Source of the DNA: CAUZFZ01 sp963579025 | Lineage (GTDB): Bacteria > Planctomycetota > Planctomycetia > Planctomycetales > Planctomycetaceae | Direction of reading: 5' to 3' | Length of the DNA stretch: 49,553 bases | Assembly (NCBI GenBank): GCA_963579025.1 | Contig: CAUZFZ010000060.1 | Coordinates: 1 to 49,553 of the forward strand | In this document: piece by piece, positions 10,067-21,700 of the stretch | How the letters are laid out: each line of letters begins with the position of its first letter | Position numbering within the stretch: position 1 is the first letter of the stretch | The notes under the pieces: model-generated | Told to the model about the DNA's origin: nothing | Databases searched by the model: none | The model's input: the letters and a program-made list of their open reading frames with translations, nothing else | Position numbers and translations under genes: made by a program

Positions 10067-10079
10067 TCGGTGGTCAGTG
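10056..10079 (+). repeat. Short degenerate direct repeats over the hydrolase stop codon
   Basis: GTGATCAGTGATCGGTGGTCAGTG is made of three degenerate copies of a GTGATCA/GTGATCG/GTGGTCA word. It begins inside the last codons of the hydrolase gene and overlaps its TGA stop. Simple slippage-type repeat; no function is assigned. Confidence 0.45.
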
Positions 10080-10148
10080 CGGAGCGGCGACGCCTGCCCG
10101 AAGTGCTCACATCGACATGTCGACTTCCGCAATTCCACCCGCCTCGCC

Positions 10149-11867
10149 TCACTGCCTTCCCGCGGACTCAACATTCACGATGCGGGCGCTGGGGCGTGCC
10201 AGGTCAACCAGCACCGGCTGGGGAGTGTCGACGCGGGCCATGTTGCCGATCGCGTCGCGAGCCACAACCCGGAGATACAGCCGAGGCGGTATTCCCTGCG
10301 GAACTGTCCAGACATATTCGCCGGTATTCGGCAGCCAGTCGGTGACCAGTTTCCACGGACCTTTGGGGTCCGGCGACCATGACAATGCGATCGGGCGTTC
10401 GGCGAGTTTGTAATCTTCCGCCTGCCAGGTGATCAGAATGCGGTTGCTCTGTGCTCCCTGGCCCTGCTTCAACGGGAATAGCTGCACGACCGGCGGCGAG
10501 GCGTCGACTTCTATCACGATATCGGGTTTCTGTCCCTGCTGCGGTGGCGGATCGGTCAGGCCGGCTCCGCTGACGACTCGCATCGCGAAACCGTAAACAC
10601 CGTCCGCCGGGACATTCACGTCGAATGGGCTTTGTCGATCTTCGTCGATTCCATAGCGGTACCACTTTTCGCCGTCGTTCTGTGTCACGAACAGTTCGAC
10701 CGCCGCGATCCCCGAGGGACCAACATCGTCGACCTGGTAATCAATCTGGAACTGGCGACTCTGTACCTTTCGGTGACCAGGCGACTGCGCTGAAGGAAAG
10801 TCCTGTACGTTGCTTCGATGTGGCACGGCCGATGCGTATGCGTCCCGCCACTGAGGAGAGTCAGGAGACGGGCCGGTGCTGGTCGGAGCAGGTGGCGATC
10901 CAAAGGGGGAGACGCCTGAACCGACGCCCAGATTCTGCCCTGGCACGGGCGGAACGCCGAAGCCCGCGTCTGAGGAAGCTGGCGGGCCGAACGCGGGTCC
11001 GGGAATCCGTTGCGGGGGGGGTGTCGGGTATAGTGCTCTTGCCGTCGTGCCAGGAACCGGACCGAAAGACGGAGATGCCGCGTCTGCACCTGAGAATGCC
11101 GGAATACGCGGATCGGTTGTTTGTCGAGGATCAATGGCACGCGGTGTCAGTACTGGCGGCAGCCGACCGGGATCACTGCCCGGAGGTGTTCCATATGCTC
11201 CGGCAGGAGACACTTGAATCTGGTACTGCGCGGACGTTTCGTTGCCGGCTCGATCGCGGGCGCGACCACGTACCGCCACTGTTCCACCAGCCGGAATGGT
11301 CCATAATGTTTGTCCACTGGCGGTCGGACGTCTGCCAATTGGTTGCCAGTCTGGTATCCCCGACTGAGAGAACTCCAACTGAACCGACTCCGGATCAATG
11401 TTGTCGTCCACGGTCACCCAGTTCAGAGCGACTCGCCCGGGTGCGGGCTGCGACAGGTCGATCTTCAACAGCGGTTTACGTGTATCTACGACGACAGCCA
11501 GCCCGGGCCGTAGTTCACCGCCCGGGTGGGGCTGTCCCTGGTGGTCCATCGTGCGGACAGCGAACCAGTATTCGCCGTCGGATTCGGCCCGAAAGTCGAA
11601 TCGGCCCGCCTTCGCCTCGACGGACTGCATGTTAAACCACTGCTGGCCATGGTCCTGAGAGACGTACAGCCGAATTTCTTTCGCTCCCAGCCTGGCGACT
11701 TCCCGGGCATCATATTGATACGGAATGTAGAAAGCGGTGTGGCTGGTGTAGATCGCCGGCCTCTGCGCTTGACCACCAGTAGAGACCTTCGGCTGCGGAG
11801 TCTGCCACGCCGAGGCTGCCGACACACACACCGTCACAAGGACCAACTGAGAAAGATAAAGCCTCAT
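10149..11867 (-). CDS. Secreted protein with two duplicated Ig-like modules, function unknown
   Basis: 572 residues from ATG 11867, chosen because GGAG lies about 9 nt upstream and because this start gives a clean Sec signal peptide (MRLYLSQLVLVTVCVSAASAWQ). A longer frame to 11906 lacks these. The mature protein has an N-terminal module with EIRLYVSQDHGQQWF and ESDGEYWFAVRTMD, then an Ig-like strand-rich section. A Pro/Gly/Ser-rich linker of roughly 120 residues follows, then a second similar module with AVELFVTQNDGEKWY and PADGVYGFAMRVV plus another Ig-like section (ITWQAEDYKL...WTVPQG). The internal duplication is visible by eye. An extracytoplasmic structural or binding role is inferred. 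I recognise no enzyme motif. The gene is not in an obvious operon. Confidence 0.85.
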   Translation of the reverse strand: MRLYLSQLVLVTVCVSAASAWQTPQPKVSTGGQAQRPAIYTSHTAFYIPYQYDAREVARLGAKEIRLYVSQDHGQQWFNMQSVEAKAGRFDFRAESDGEYWFAVRTMDHQGQPHPGGELRPGLAVVVDTRKPLLKIDLSQPAPGRVALNWVTVDDNIDPESVQLEFSQSGIPDWQPIGRRPTASGQTLWTIPAGGTVAVRGRARDRAGNETSAQYQIQVSPAGAYGTPPGSDPGRLPPVLTPRAIDPRQTTDPRIPAFSGADAASPSFGPVPGTTARALYPTPPPQRIPGPAFGPPASSDAGFGVPPVPGQNLGVGSGVSPFGSPPAPTSTGPSPDSPQWRDAYASAVPHRSNVQDFPSAQSPGHRKVQSRQFQIDYQVDDVGPSGIAAVELFVTQNDGEKWYRYGIDEDRQSPFDVNVPADGVYGFAMRVVSGAGLTDPPPQQGQKPDIVIEVDASPPVVQLFPLKQGQGAQSNRILITWQAEDYKLAERPIALSWSPDPKGPWKLVTDWLPNTGEYVWTVPQGIPPRLYLRVVARDAIGNMARVDTPQPVLVDLARPSARIVNVESAGRQ

Positions 11868-12408
11868 TTTGTCATCTCCGAACCGTTTACTGCGATCCAG
11901 ACGCACAGCAGTCGGACCCGCGGGGCAAAACCAGGATGTGTTCGCTTTAGTGGGACCAAAACAGACATCGATGCCGAAACGCCGACCAACACGCCTTCAG
12001 TGCGCAGGGTCAATGCGCCGGCACCGGATGCCGTCCTTATCGTTATCGACCTGAGAATTTGTGCGGCTTGAGCAGAAATTGCCGATTGCGCCGCTGAGTC
12101 GATCGCCTGTGGACTCACAGGTGAAGTCGTGGCTCTCGATGGGCACCTGCCCGCTTTTCCCCGTCCTCGTCTCCGCACAGCGGTTCACGACAGCGAGCGA
12201 GCGACAGGGACTCGCAGATTTGCCTGATTCTCAAATCTGACAGAGCACTGTTCACGTACCAGACGCCGGCGACCTGTCAAATCCGCGTCCCGGCACCCGT
12301 CAGAATCTGTCGGACTGAAGTGGTGGGAACCGGTGGGTGGTTGACGGCGTCCAATCCGGCTTTGGGAACGGCCGGTTCCGCGTTCACGGTTGAAGCGAAC
12401 CGGCTAAC

Positions 12409-12436
12409 TTGTCCGGAGTTGGGAGTATGGCACAAT
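12409..12436 (+). promoter_or_regulatory. Possible sigma-70-type promoter for the giant gene
   Basis: TTGTCC (12409-12414) and CACAAT (12431-12436) are separated by 16 bp and each match the consensus at four of six bases. If used, transcription would start near 12443 and give a leader of roughly 350 nt containing the two stem-loops described below. This is a weak prediction. Confidence 0.25.
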
Positions 12437-12482
12437 CGCGGATTCTGCAGAGAATGTCAGTTGCTGCCCCGTCTGCGGATCG

Positions 12483-12527
12483 TGCCCATCGCGGTGTTGC
12501 CAACATCAACGCCGTTGTCGATGGGCA
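12483..12527 (+). other. Imperfect stem-loop in the leader region of the giant gene
   Basis: TGCCCATCG (12483-12491) pairs perfectly with CGATGGGCA (12519-12527). Inside, CGGTGTTG pairs with CAACGCCG (one G-T pair), with a 4-nt bulge on the 3' side. It could be a structured part of the messenger or a chance fold. Confidence 0.4.
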
Positions 12528-12751
12528 ACAATCCTTGTGGCTTCTGACCCCGGAAACACGTTCATATCAGAGGTTACGGCTGAATTGTTGCGGCCGGCAC
12601 AGGCTTTGCCTGGTGGTCTTTGATTGGACGCAGAGCCTGTCTGCGCACGGTCTGTGATTCACCGGCCAATCGCACAGGACCTGGTTTGAGCAGCCTGAAT
12701 GGAAGGCTGTATCAAACGGCAACTCGGCGAGATCCCTGAACCGATCTCAGC

Positions 12752-12771
12752 CACCCGGCACTTGCCGGGTG
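12752..12771 (+). other. Hairpin just upstream of the ribosome-binding site of the giant gene
   Basis: CACCCGGC and GCCGGGTG form an 8-bp perfect stem with a 4-base ACTT loop. It ends 23 nt before ATG 12795 and about 12 nt before the GGGAG ribosome-binding site. It could influence translation start or messenger stability of the 20-kb transcript. Confidence 0.5.
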
Positions 12772-12794
12772 AACTTACTTCTGGGAGATCATCC

Positions 12795-15700
12795 ATGCTG
12801 CTGACATCGTGGGTGCGCAGTTTTCGCGAAACACTTTTCTCACGCCGTCGACGAACGCGTCGTCGTGGGGACGTCCGTGGAAACCAGTTATGGCAGCCGG
12901 GCCGCCGACTGAACCGGACGTCCGAGCGTCTGGAAGAGCGCACTCTGCTCACAGCTCTGGTCGTCGACCAGGACTTCGTAGACATTCGCGGTGGCAGCGT
13001 CACGCTGGGAAACAGCGACATCGACGTCGACAACGATGGTACGCCCGAATTCGACGAAATCGTCTTCGACAACGTCAGGCTCAGTGGCTTCGGGGCCGGA
13101 ATCAACGTGAACCTGTCAGGTCGCGTCGATGCTTCAGGCACAATCACCCCGCTCGAACTCAGCCGTATCGCGTTCCAGGACGTCACGATTGTGGGTGCTG
13201 GCGGCGGCGGTCTGAATGTCACACTGAACAACGTCAACTTCGGCGACGGACCTGACGACCCGGAACGACCAAACGGCCTGATCCTTCAGAATTCGCAGAT
13301 CGGCGTAGCGGCGACGTCTTCGACCGGTGGACCAGTCGTATTCAACCTGACCGACGTACAGGTGCCCGAGTTGACCGTCTTCCAGACGGATATCTTTGGT
13401 GGCTCCAATGCCGGTCTGCGCATCAGTCTCGACAGCCAGACTCGGAACACGGTCATCGGTGAGATCGATATCGCCGAATCAAATATCGATGGCGTATCAC
13501 TGACCAGCACCGGTATCGAACAGCCAGTCTTCCAGATTGACAACACGAACCCGCTGAATGTGACTGTTGCATCGCACGGATTTCAGACCGGCTCGGAAGT
13601 CACCATTGAGGATGTGCAGGGCGCCACCGTCGCCAATACCACGGCGACGATCACCGTGCCGCTGGATCCGCAGGGTCGCCCGGACCAGAACCAGTTCACC
13701 CTCGATGGAATCGACGGAACAGGCACGGGGACCTATGTCAACGGGACCGGTACGGTCTTTCTGCGCACGACAATCAACAGCACACGCTTCCGCGACAACA
13801 CCATTACCGGTACGACCGGCGCCGACGGGGTCGAGATCAACCTGACCAACACCAATGCGCCGGAACTGAACATCGAAGACCACCTGGATGTCAACGATCC
13901 CACCCAGCTCATCCGCAGCATCAGCGTCAACCTGGACAACTCACCGCTTGACGGGTTTACGATTCGGAACAACCGCATCGATGCCACGCGACCGTCAATC
14001 GACGGTTTGAGAATCGCAGCCGTCGACTCGACACTCAGCAATCTTCTGATCGACAACAACACTGTGGCCGGCAATCTGGGAATGACTCCGAATCCTGCCG
14101 GTGCCGAGGGAATTGTCTTCGACATTACAGACGGCAATGTGTCCGGCATTTTCACTCGGAACATTGTCCAGGACACGTTGGGCGACGGTCTGGAAATTAC
14201 AGCAACCGTGTCTCAGGAATTCGTCGACGAAAATCGCGGTCCATTGCTGTTTGACTTTCAGTCTGGCCTGAATGAATTTGATGGGAACACATTCAGTGGC
14301 AACCAGGGAGCTGGCGTTTTCGTTGACCTGCCCGAAAACGTCGCAATCAACGCGACGTTGACCGACAACACATTCACGTCCAACGGAGTTCGCGGTCTGG
14401 ATTTCACGGTCGCGAAGACTGCCGCGCAGTTCACCCAACTGGCACGTGGCGGTGTTGGCCGTACAGACACGACGCTGCGTGTCATTGACGCCAGTGCCTT
14501 CACGCAATTCACCGCGCCGTTCAACGTCATGATTGAGGCCGAGGAGCTGACCGTCACGGGGACCGTTCTAAACGAGCCGACTATTCTGACCGTGATTCGT
14601 GGAGTCAATGGGACGCGTGCGAGATTCCATCCCACGAATGCAGATGTCATTGCCACCCAGGGTGATGCCTTCCGACTGACTCTGGGTGGTGACGACGTTA
14701 CTACCGATCGCAACGTGTTCGACGGAAACACCGGAGGTGGACTTCGACTTACTCTGGTGGACCGTGCCGCTGGTGCGTTCGTCATTCAGAACAACGTCAT
14801 CATCAACAGTCAAGGCAACGACGCCGACGACTCGGACGGTATCAGCGTCAATCTGGTCAGTCTGGATGCAAACGTCCCGGCCACCAACATCCTGCGACGC
14901 TCGGTGATTGACAGCAATCTGATCGGGATTGACTCATTCACGACGCTGCCATTTGCAATTACGGACACGTTGACGACGTTTACTCTGGCCGACGAGAGCG
15001 TCTTCAATCTGGGCGCCGGCCTGCAGGTGAATGACGTTCTTCGCGTCGATGGCGAACAGATTCGCGTGGCCGCGCCCCCCGTTGGCAACACGATCACCGT
15101 GGAGCGTAATTTCAACGGAACAACTGCGGCACCCCATGCGGCGAACGCAATTCTCACTCCCACGACAGGCGGCAACAACGATCGAGGCATTGACTACTTC
15201 TTTGAAGAGCAGTCCGTCATAGAAGACGTTCAGATCGTCAATAACATCGTCGCCAACAACACAGACGATGGAGTGCGATTCATCCGCGAGGATGACGGAA
15301 TTACGCGTACGGTCAACGCCAGCGATGATCAACGGCGTTCGGTGACCATTGCGAACAACGTCATCTCCGGAAACGCCATTGAACCGGAAGTTGACATTGT
15401 TGTGAGTCCTAATCTCGTCGACGGCAGCGGGTCGGGGTCCGGGCTTGAGATCATCGTGCGAAACGGCACGACCGATGAGTTCGATGTCGACATTCGAGAC
15501 AACACGATCGCGAATCAGGTGGGCCCGGTTGGCGCTGGCCTGCTCGCCTCGAGTGGGCTCCGTCTACATACGGAAGCGGATGCACGTATCGAGACGATCG
15601 TCACGAACAACATCGTCGCCTTTAACGGGCTTGACGGTTTCAAGATGACGGAGCGGTTCTCGTCCGTGTCCGATCGGCGAGACATTGCCGGGCAACTGTT

Positions 15701-18700
15701 CGGAAACGACTTCTCCAACAATGTGGATGACGGAATCGACATCGGAGTTCCAAGCGGCGAGAACGTCGTGTTTATTGTCGGTGCAGATGGGGTCGACTCG
15801 CAGAATCGAAGTCTGGGTAATACCGTCAGCTTCAATGGTGATTCAGGAATCGACATTACCGGAACGGCGGGGGCAACCGGTGCCGGTGGCGGTACAAGTG
15901 GAAGCCGGATCTCGATTACGAACAACGAACTTGACTTTAACGGTCAGGTCCTCAGCACTGCCGTTGGTGTGGCTACACCTACAGGGCAATCCGCCCGATT
16001 GGGTAGCGGTATTAAGATTCAGGTTGGCAGTTCCCAGATCTCTGTCAAAGACAACAGAATCAGGAACAACAACGGGGCCGGTATTGACATAAATCTGGGT
16101 GGCGACATCTCGATTCGAGACAACATCATCACGTTCAACCAGAACGATGGTGTCGAGATTCAGGGAAGCACCGAGGCGACGATTCTTGGAAACCTGATTG
16201 GGAGCAATGTTGGCCGCGGAATCGACATTCTTGTGGCGGGCGGTTCGAATACGAATGCGAAGATTGGTAATGGGCTAGAGGCCGGCCGGAACAATATTAT
16301 CAGTAACCGGCGGGAAGGTATCTACATTATCACCTCGGTAACGGATCAGGATCAGAATGTGGATTCAGGTGTTCCGTTGGACGCAACGGCGGCCAGTTTC
16401 AGTCCCTCTCGCGTCCCGAACCTGTTGATTCAAGTTGATACAAACTCCATCGAAGACAACGGATCGCTGGGCGGGTTGCCTGCGACCGGTATTCGCGCGA
16501 GAATCGGTTCGAGTAACGGAGGCCGCGGCTCCGAAGCGCTTGCGGCGGCGTTCGGTAATAGCTCCAGCGTTGCTGCAGGGACAGTGACGGATGCGGGAGC
16601 CAATGGACGGACGAATGCCCGGATTATCAACAATGACTTTGACGGGAACTTCGGTGACGACGCCAGATTCGAGGCGTTTATTTCGACTGCCGAGCCACAA
16701 GTGACCCAGGGTGACTGGACGCTGACCAATACTCCCCCTTACGACATTGACCCCAATCAATACTTATCAGATCCGTTAGCTCGACTGAACCTTGTATTCG
16801 AGGGCAACGTCGGTAATGGACTGAGGGCGTTGGGTGGGTCCGCCGCTTATCAGATCGCGGAGCCGGTGTTCAAGAGTCGCGATTCACTTGCCAACGCGAC
16901 ACCCGGGTCAAGCGACGAGGTTCCTCCCGCGGGGCCTTTTATCAACGGCGGAACACGGCCAGGTAATCTGCCGCGTAGTATCATCAATCTTCCTGCGCGT
17001 GCTCCAGGCGGGGTCCAATTTGCGCCGCTGACCGGCCCGAACCTGCCCCCGCCGATGACAGATATCCTGACGGTCACGAATGTGCAGGACGTGGCGCTGG
17101 GAAATGGCGTGACGGAGTTGCAGGTGACGGTGGGCGGTGCGATTACATTCCCCAACGGGGCGTTCGTCGAAATCAGCGGAGTGAGCGCCATTGGCGGCGG
17201 GCTGCACACCGCCAACGGTGTCCAGCAGGTGTTCAACGTCAACGTAGGGGCTGGAACCTTCCAGCTTCGGAACACCGCAGGCCACGGTGGCCCACAGTTT
17301 TCCAATGGTGGCACAGTGGTGTGGAATAACCCGGCCAATCAATCGTTTCTCTATCCCGGCATCAGTCCGTCATCAACGTTCCGAATCGCACAGGGATTCG
17401 ATACCCAGGGGCCGACTGCTGCGGACGAGTTTTCCGGAGGCAGCGGAAACTTTTCCGATGGCGCGTACGACATCTGGACGCCGAATGAAACTCGCAGCGG
17501 CTCAATTATCAACGTGGAATCGCGTTTTGACGACGCCACCATTCCGTTTGGTCAACTGCGTGTGACGACTGCAAACCATGGACTTTCTCCGAATCGACAA
17601 ATCACAATCACTGGTGTCCAGGGCATTCCAGCCGCCAACGGTTTTGAATCGCTCGCAGTCGGCTCGATTCTGAGCGTGGACCAGTTTCTAGTCACAGGAT
17701 CCGCTGCGACTGCCGGCGCCTTCACTGGCGGTGGAACGTTCGTAACGATTGACGACAGTTTTACCGATCCATTGACGCCTACGTTTCCGACCGGTGATGT
17801 CGTTGATATCACTCCGGATCCGAGGTCGACCAACACCGGGGTTGTCGCCTTGAATTTCTCGGAGCCGGTAACGGGACTGGATGTCGATGACCTGCTGCTG
17901 CTGCGTGACGGCAGGGCAGTGGATGTTGGTAACGTGTTGCTGCAACAGGTCAACGCCCGGCAGTTCACGGTCAACCTGGGCCCAGCGACGGCTCTGGATG
18001 GGGATTACGAACTGATCATCGACGGGCGACTGCCAGAGGCCACGATCGTTCCGGTCACTCCCAATGCTCAGTCAGGCCCAGTCGACAATATCGTTGTGAA
18101 TTTCAGTGAAGACGTCACCGGGGTCGATATCTTCGACTTTACGCTGTCGCGTGATCTGGGCGACGGGCGTGGCCCGATTGCAGTTGACCTGTCCGAAATC
18201 GGCGCCAACCTGGAAGTGCGGCAGATCACTCCGTCGACTTACTCGATCGATCTGAGCACGGTAACGGACATCGAGGCACAGTACCGATTGACGCTACTCG
18301 CTCCCCGGACTGCTGCTTTGATTTCGCAGTTGACTCCAAACAGCGTGACCATTCTGGCTGCGACGAATCAGGTGAACTTCAACGTCGTTGGGCACGGCCT
18401 GTCGACAGGTCAGACGGTCACTGTTCAGGGTGTGACGGCAAACGGCGGCGCTACTCCAGTTAATGGTGTCTTTCGGATACTGGTGGTCGATGGTGACAAC
18501 TTTCGGTTGGCGACGGATCGGACGCTGATTACGCCGGTCTCGTCCGCGGTCGGATCGTATACATTCGGTGGCAGTTCGGTTCAATTTGACCCGGGCATTA
18601 TCGACCGCGTTGGACGACCGTTTTCAGTCGTAAACGTGATTCGTACCAGTGGTCTGTCGATTCTCGCCGACGCCAGCGACACATGGGTGCGGGCCAGTGC

Positions 18701-21700
18701 TGCACCGACTGTCGACCTGCTTGATGTGACTCCCGACCCACGAAATTCGCCCGTGCCGTCTGTGACATTCCGATTCAGTGAGCCAGTTCTGAAAGCCACT
18801 GTTGATACAAGTGACTTCCAGTTGTCGCGTGATACAGGATTCGGACCGGTCGCCGTTCTGATCGATCCGAACATCGCCATTGTTACGCCGCTCGACGATC
18901 CATTGACGGCCATCGACGAGTCCCAGGCCGCAGTGCTCACGTCGACACTGTTTCGACTCGACGGCCTGACATCCCTGACGACCATCCCAGGTGACTATCG
19001 TCTGACACTGATCACAACAGGGCCGTCCCGGATTCAGGATGCCCAGGGTCTGAGTTTGAGTTTTCCGGCTACGGATGACTTCACCGTGGTCACCACCGGC
19101 CCGGCACCGGAAATCATTGACGTGTTTCCGGATCCGCGACCGTCCGCAGCCAGTGCAGTGACCTTCGTGTTTTCGGAAGGCGTGGAACAGACCGATGGTA
19201 CTTCGCTGGACAACGAACCGGCATCAGACTTTTTCACGCTGACTCGCGACGCAGGTGATGGCAACGGGCCTCAGGATGTTCCACTGACCGGAATCATGCT
19301 CACCCAAAGCAGCAGCACGGTCTTTGAAATCGACCTGAGGACCGTCACAAGTTCGACTCCCACTGCGGCGCTGCCACTGCCGTCGATCGATGGAAACTAC
19401 ACTTTGACATTGAATCGCGGTTCCGCGATTCGAGCCGTGGGTGACCTGGAGCAACTGGCTGTCGACGGAGTCGACACATGGGTTCAGGACAGTACGAATC
19501 CGACGGCGGAAATCCTGTCGATTGATCCCGATCCGCGCGTTCAGAGTCCCGGCGTCGTGACGGTTCAATTCGCAGAACCGGTCCGTGGCGTTGACCGATT
19601 CGATGCGGCGACGGATTTCACACTGACGTTGGACATTGGTGATGGAAACGGGCCACTACCGATTCCATTGACCGATTCGATGGGCGTGATTCCCGTGCGG
19701 CCCATCAGTCCGGTCGATGCGAATGGCAACCCGGTGCGACCGTTTGTGACCGGGATTAACGTATTTGCCAGTGCTTACATCCTCGATCTGAGCGATATTG
19801 AATCCACAATTCTGTCGGCCTTCCCGACGGTCGATGGCAATTACGAGCTGACTTTGACCGACGCAGGAGGGATCGCTGATGACACGGGGAATGCCTACCT
19901 GGTAACGGGCACATCAGTCGATGCGTGGGAGCGACTGTTCCGGACGAACAACGATCCGATCATTGACGCGGTGTTTCCGGCCGGAGGTCCGACGCCGAGT
20001 AACAACTTTGTGACCAATCGCATCGAGGTCAGTGCGAACGACGAGTGGTTCACCGACACAATTCCACCGGCGGTGGTGTCGGGGACAGTGTCGATCGATC
20101 CGGATCCGCGCAGCACGCCGGTAGGAATCGTCACGATTAACTTCAGCGAGCCTGTGCTGGGCGTCGACATCACAGACTTCGACCTGACGCTGAATGGCAA
20201 CGCGGTCTCTCTGAACGGCGTGACGTTGACGCAGATTGCGTCGGACCGCTACGAAATTGACCTGAATCTGGTAACCGGTGCGCCTGGTACCTACGTCTTC
20301 AGTATCGACGGCAACGGTTCGCTGATCCGCGACACTGCTCTTAACTTCCTGCCGCAGACTCTGCAGTTGCTCGATACGTGGACGGTCGAAACCATTGCAC
20401 CTACGGCGACGATTACTGCGCCCACTCCGCGAACTGATCCGGCCGATGATATTCAGGTGACGTTCTCCAAGGACGTTGTCGTTTCGGCAGTGGACATCTC
20501 TGACTTCCGACTGGAACGCGACACGGGCAGCGGATTCCTGGTGGTGTCCAGCGCGGCCGGAACCGTCACGGCCAACAGTCCGGTCAGTGGACTCGACGAC
20601 AGTTTTACACTGGACTTAAGCGCTGCAGGCCTGACCGATACTGCCGGCACCTATCGAGTTACCTTGATCGCATCCGACTCGGAGATTGTGGATGGCGCCG
20701 GGATTGAACTGCCCGCCGATGCGACAGCCACCTGGGTCCTGGACAACACAGTGCCGACCGCCGACGTCGTCGACATTTTCCCGGATCCGCGTGACGATGA
20801 AGTGGGTCTGGTAAACATCCTGTTCAATGAAGATGTCAGCAACGTCACTCCGGGCAATGCGGCAACCGGCCCCGCCGATACACACCTGGTGTTGCTGCGC
20901 GATGGTGGCGCGGTCGACATTTCCAGTCTCAGTATCTCCCGTGAAACAGCTCGGCGATACACGGTTGACCTTGCGTCGGTCACCGCGATGGACGGCGATT
21001 ACGAACTTCGGCTGTCGTCGGAAACGAATATTACTGATACCGCTGGCAACGATTTGCTGGCAGATACTTCGCTGCCCGTGACTGGTCTGTCGGCACGTGA
21101 TCTGTGGACGATCGGTGACGATCTGACGGCCCCGACAGCAACATTTGTGGCGGTCACTCCGGATCCCCGGCAGACGGCTGTCGACACCATTACGGTCAAC
21201 TTTGATGAGGACGTCAGTGGAGTGGACGTCAGCGATTTCTCGCTCACTGTGGACGGCAACACCCTTGGTCTGGTGGCTGCCGGAGTGGAAGTCAATGCGG
21301 CGCCGGGTTCCGCTTCTGAGTATCAGATCTCCGGTCTCAGTTCACTGACAGCCGCCACTGGCACTTACGTGCTGACCCTGACAGCGGCCGGCTCTGGAAT
21401 TATTGACTCGTCGACGAATGCCAATGCCATAGTCACCGATGCAATAGAGCAGTGGGTCACAATTCCGGCAAACCTGCAGGCGACGCTGACGATTGCTCCC
21501 GAGCCGGGCTTCGCGACAGTGCCCGACCCTCGACTGCGCGCGGTTAACCAGATTGTAGTCGATTTCGCATCTGCTTCAGGAACTCCCGTGGCGGTGTCTA
21601 ATGTCGGCATCGAAGACTTCCGCCTGACGCGCATCGCAACGCCAAACACGGATCCGATTCCGGTTTCGTTGCGACAAATTACCGTGGTCCAGAGCCCGCT

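Larger units (their letters stand above)
11868..12794. other. Long gene-free region upstream of the giant gene
   Basis: About 930 bp between divergent genes. I find no convincing gene: open frames here are short and lack ribosome-binding sites or family features. It holds an 8-bp inverted repeat with a 9-base spacer (CAGATTTG 12215-12222, CAAATCTG 12232-12239), a possible promoter at 12409-12436, an imperfect stem-loop at 12483-12527, and a hairpin at 12752-12771 just before the giant gene. The region may give the giant gene a leader of about 350 nt. Confidence 0.6.

Noticed and set aside
11864..12657. Several open frames of 60-105 codons in the long gap upstream of the giant gene
   Set aside because: None has a ribosome-binding site, recognisable domain or codon pattern like the neighbouring genes.
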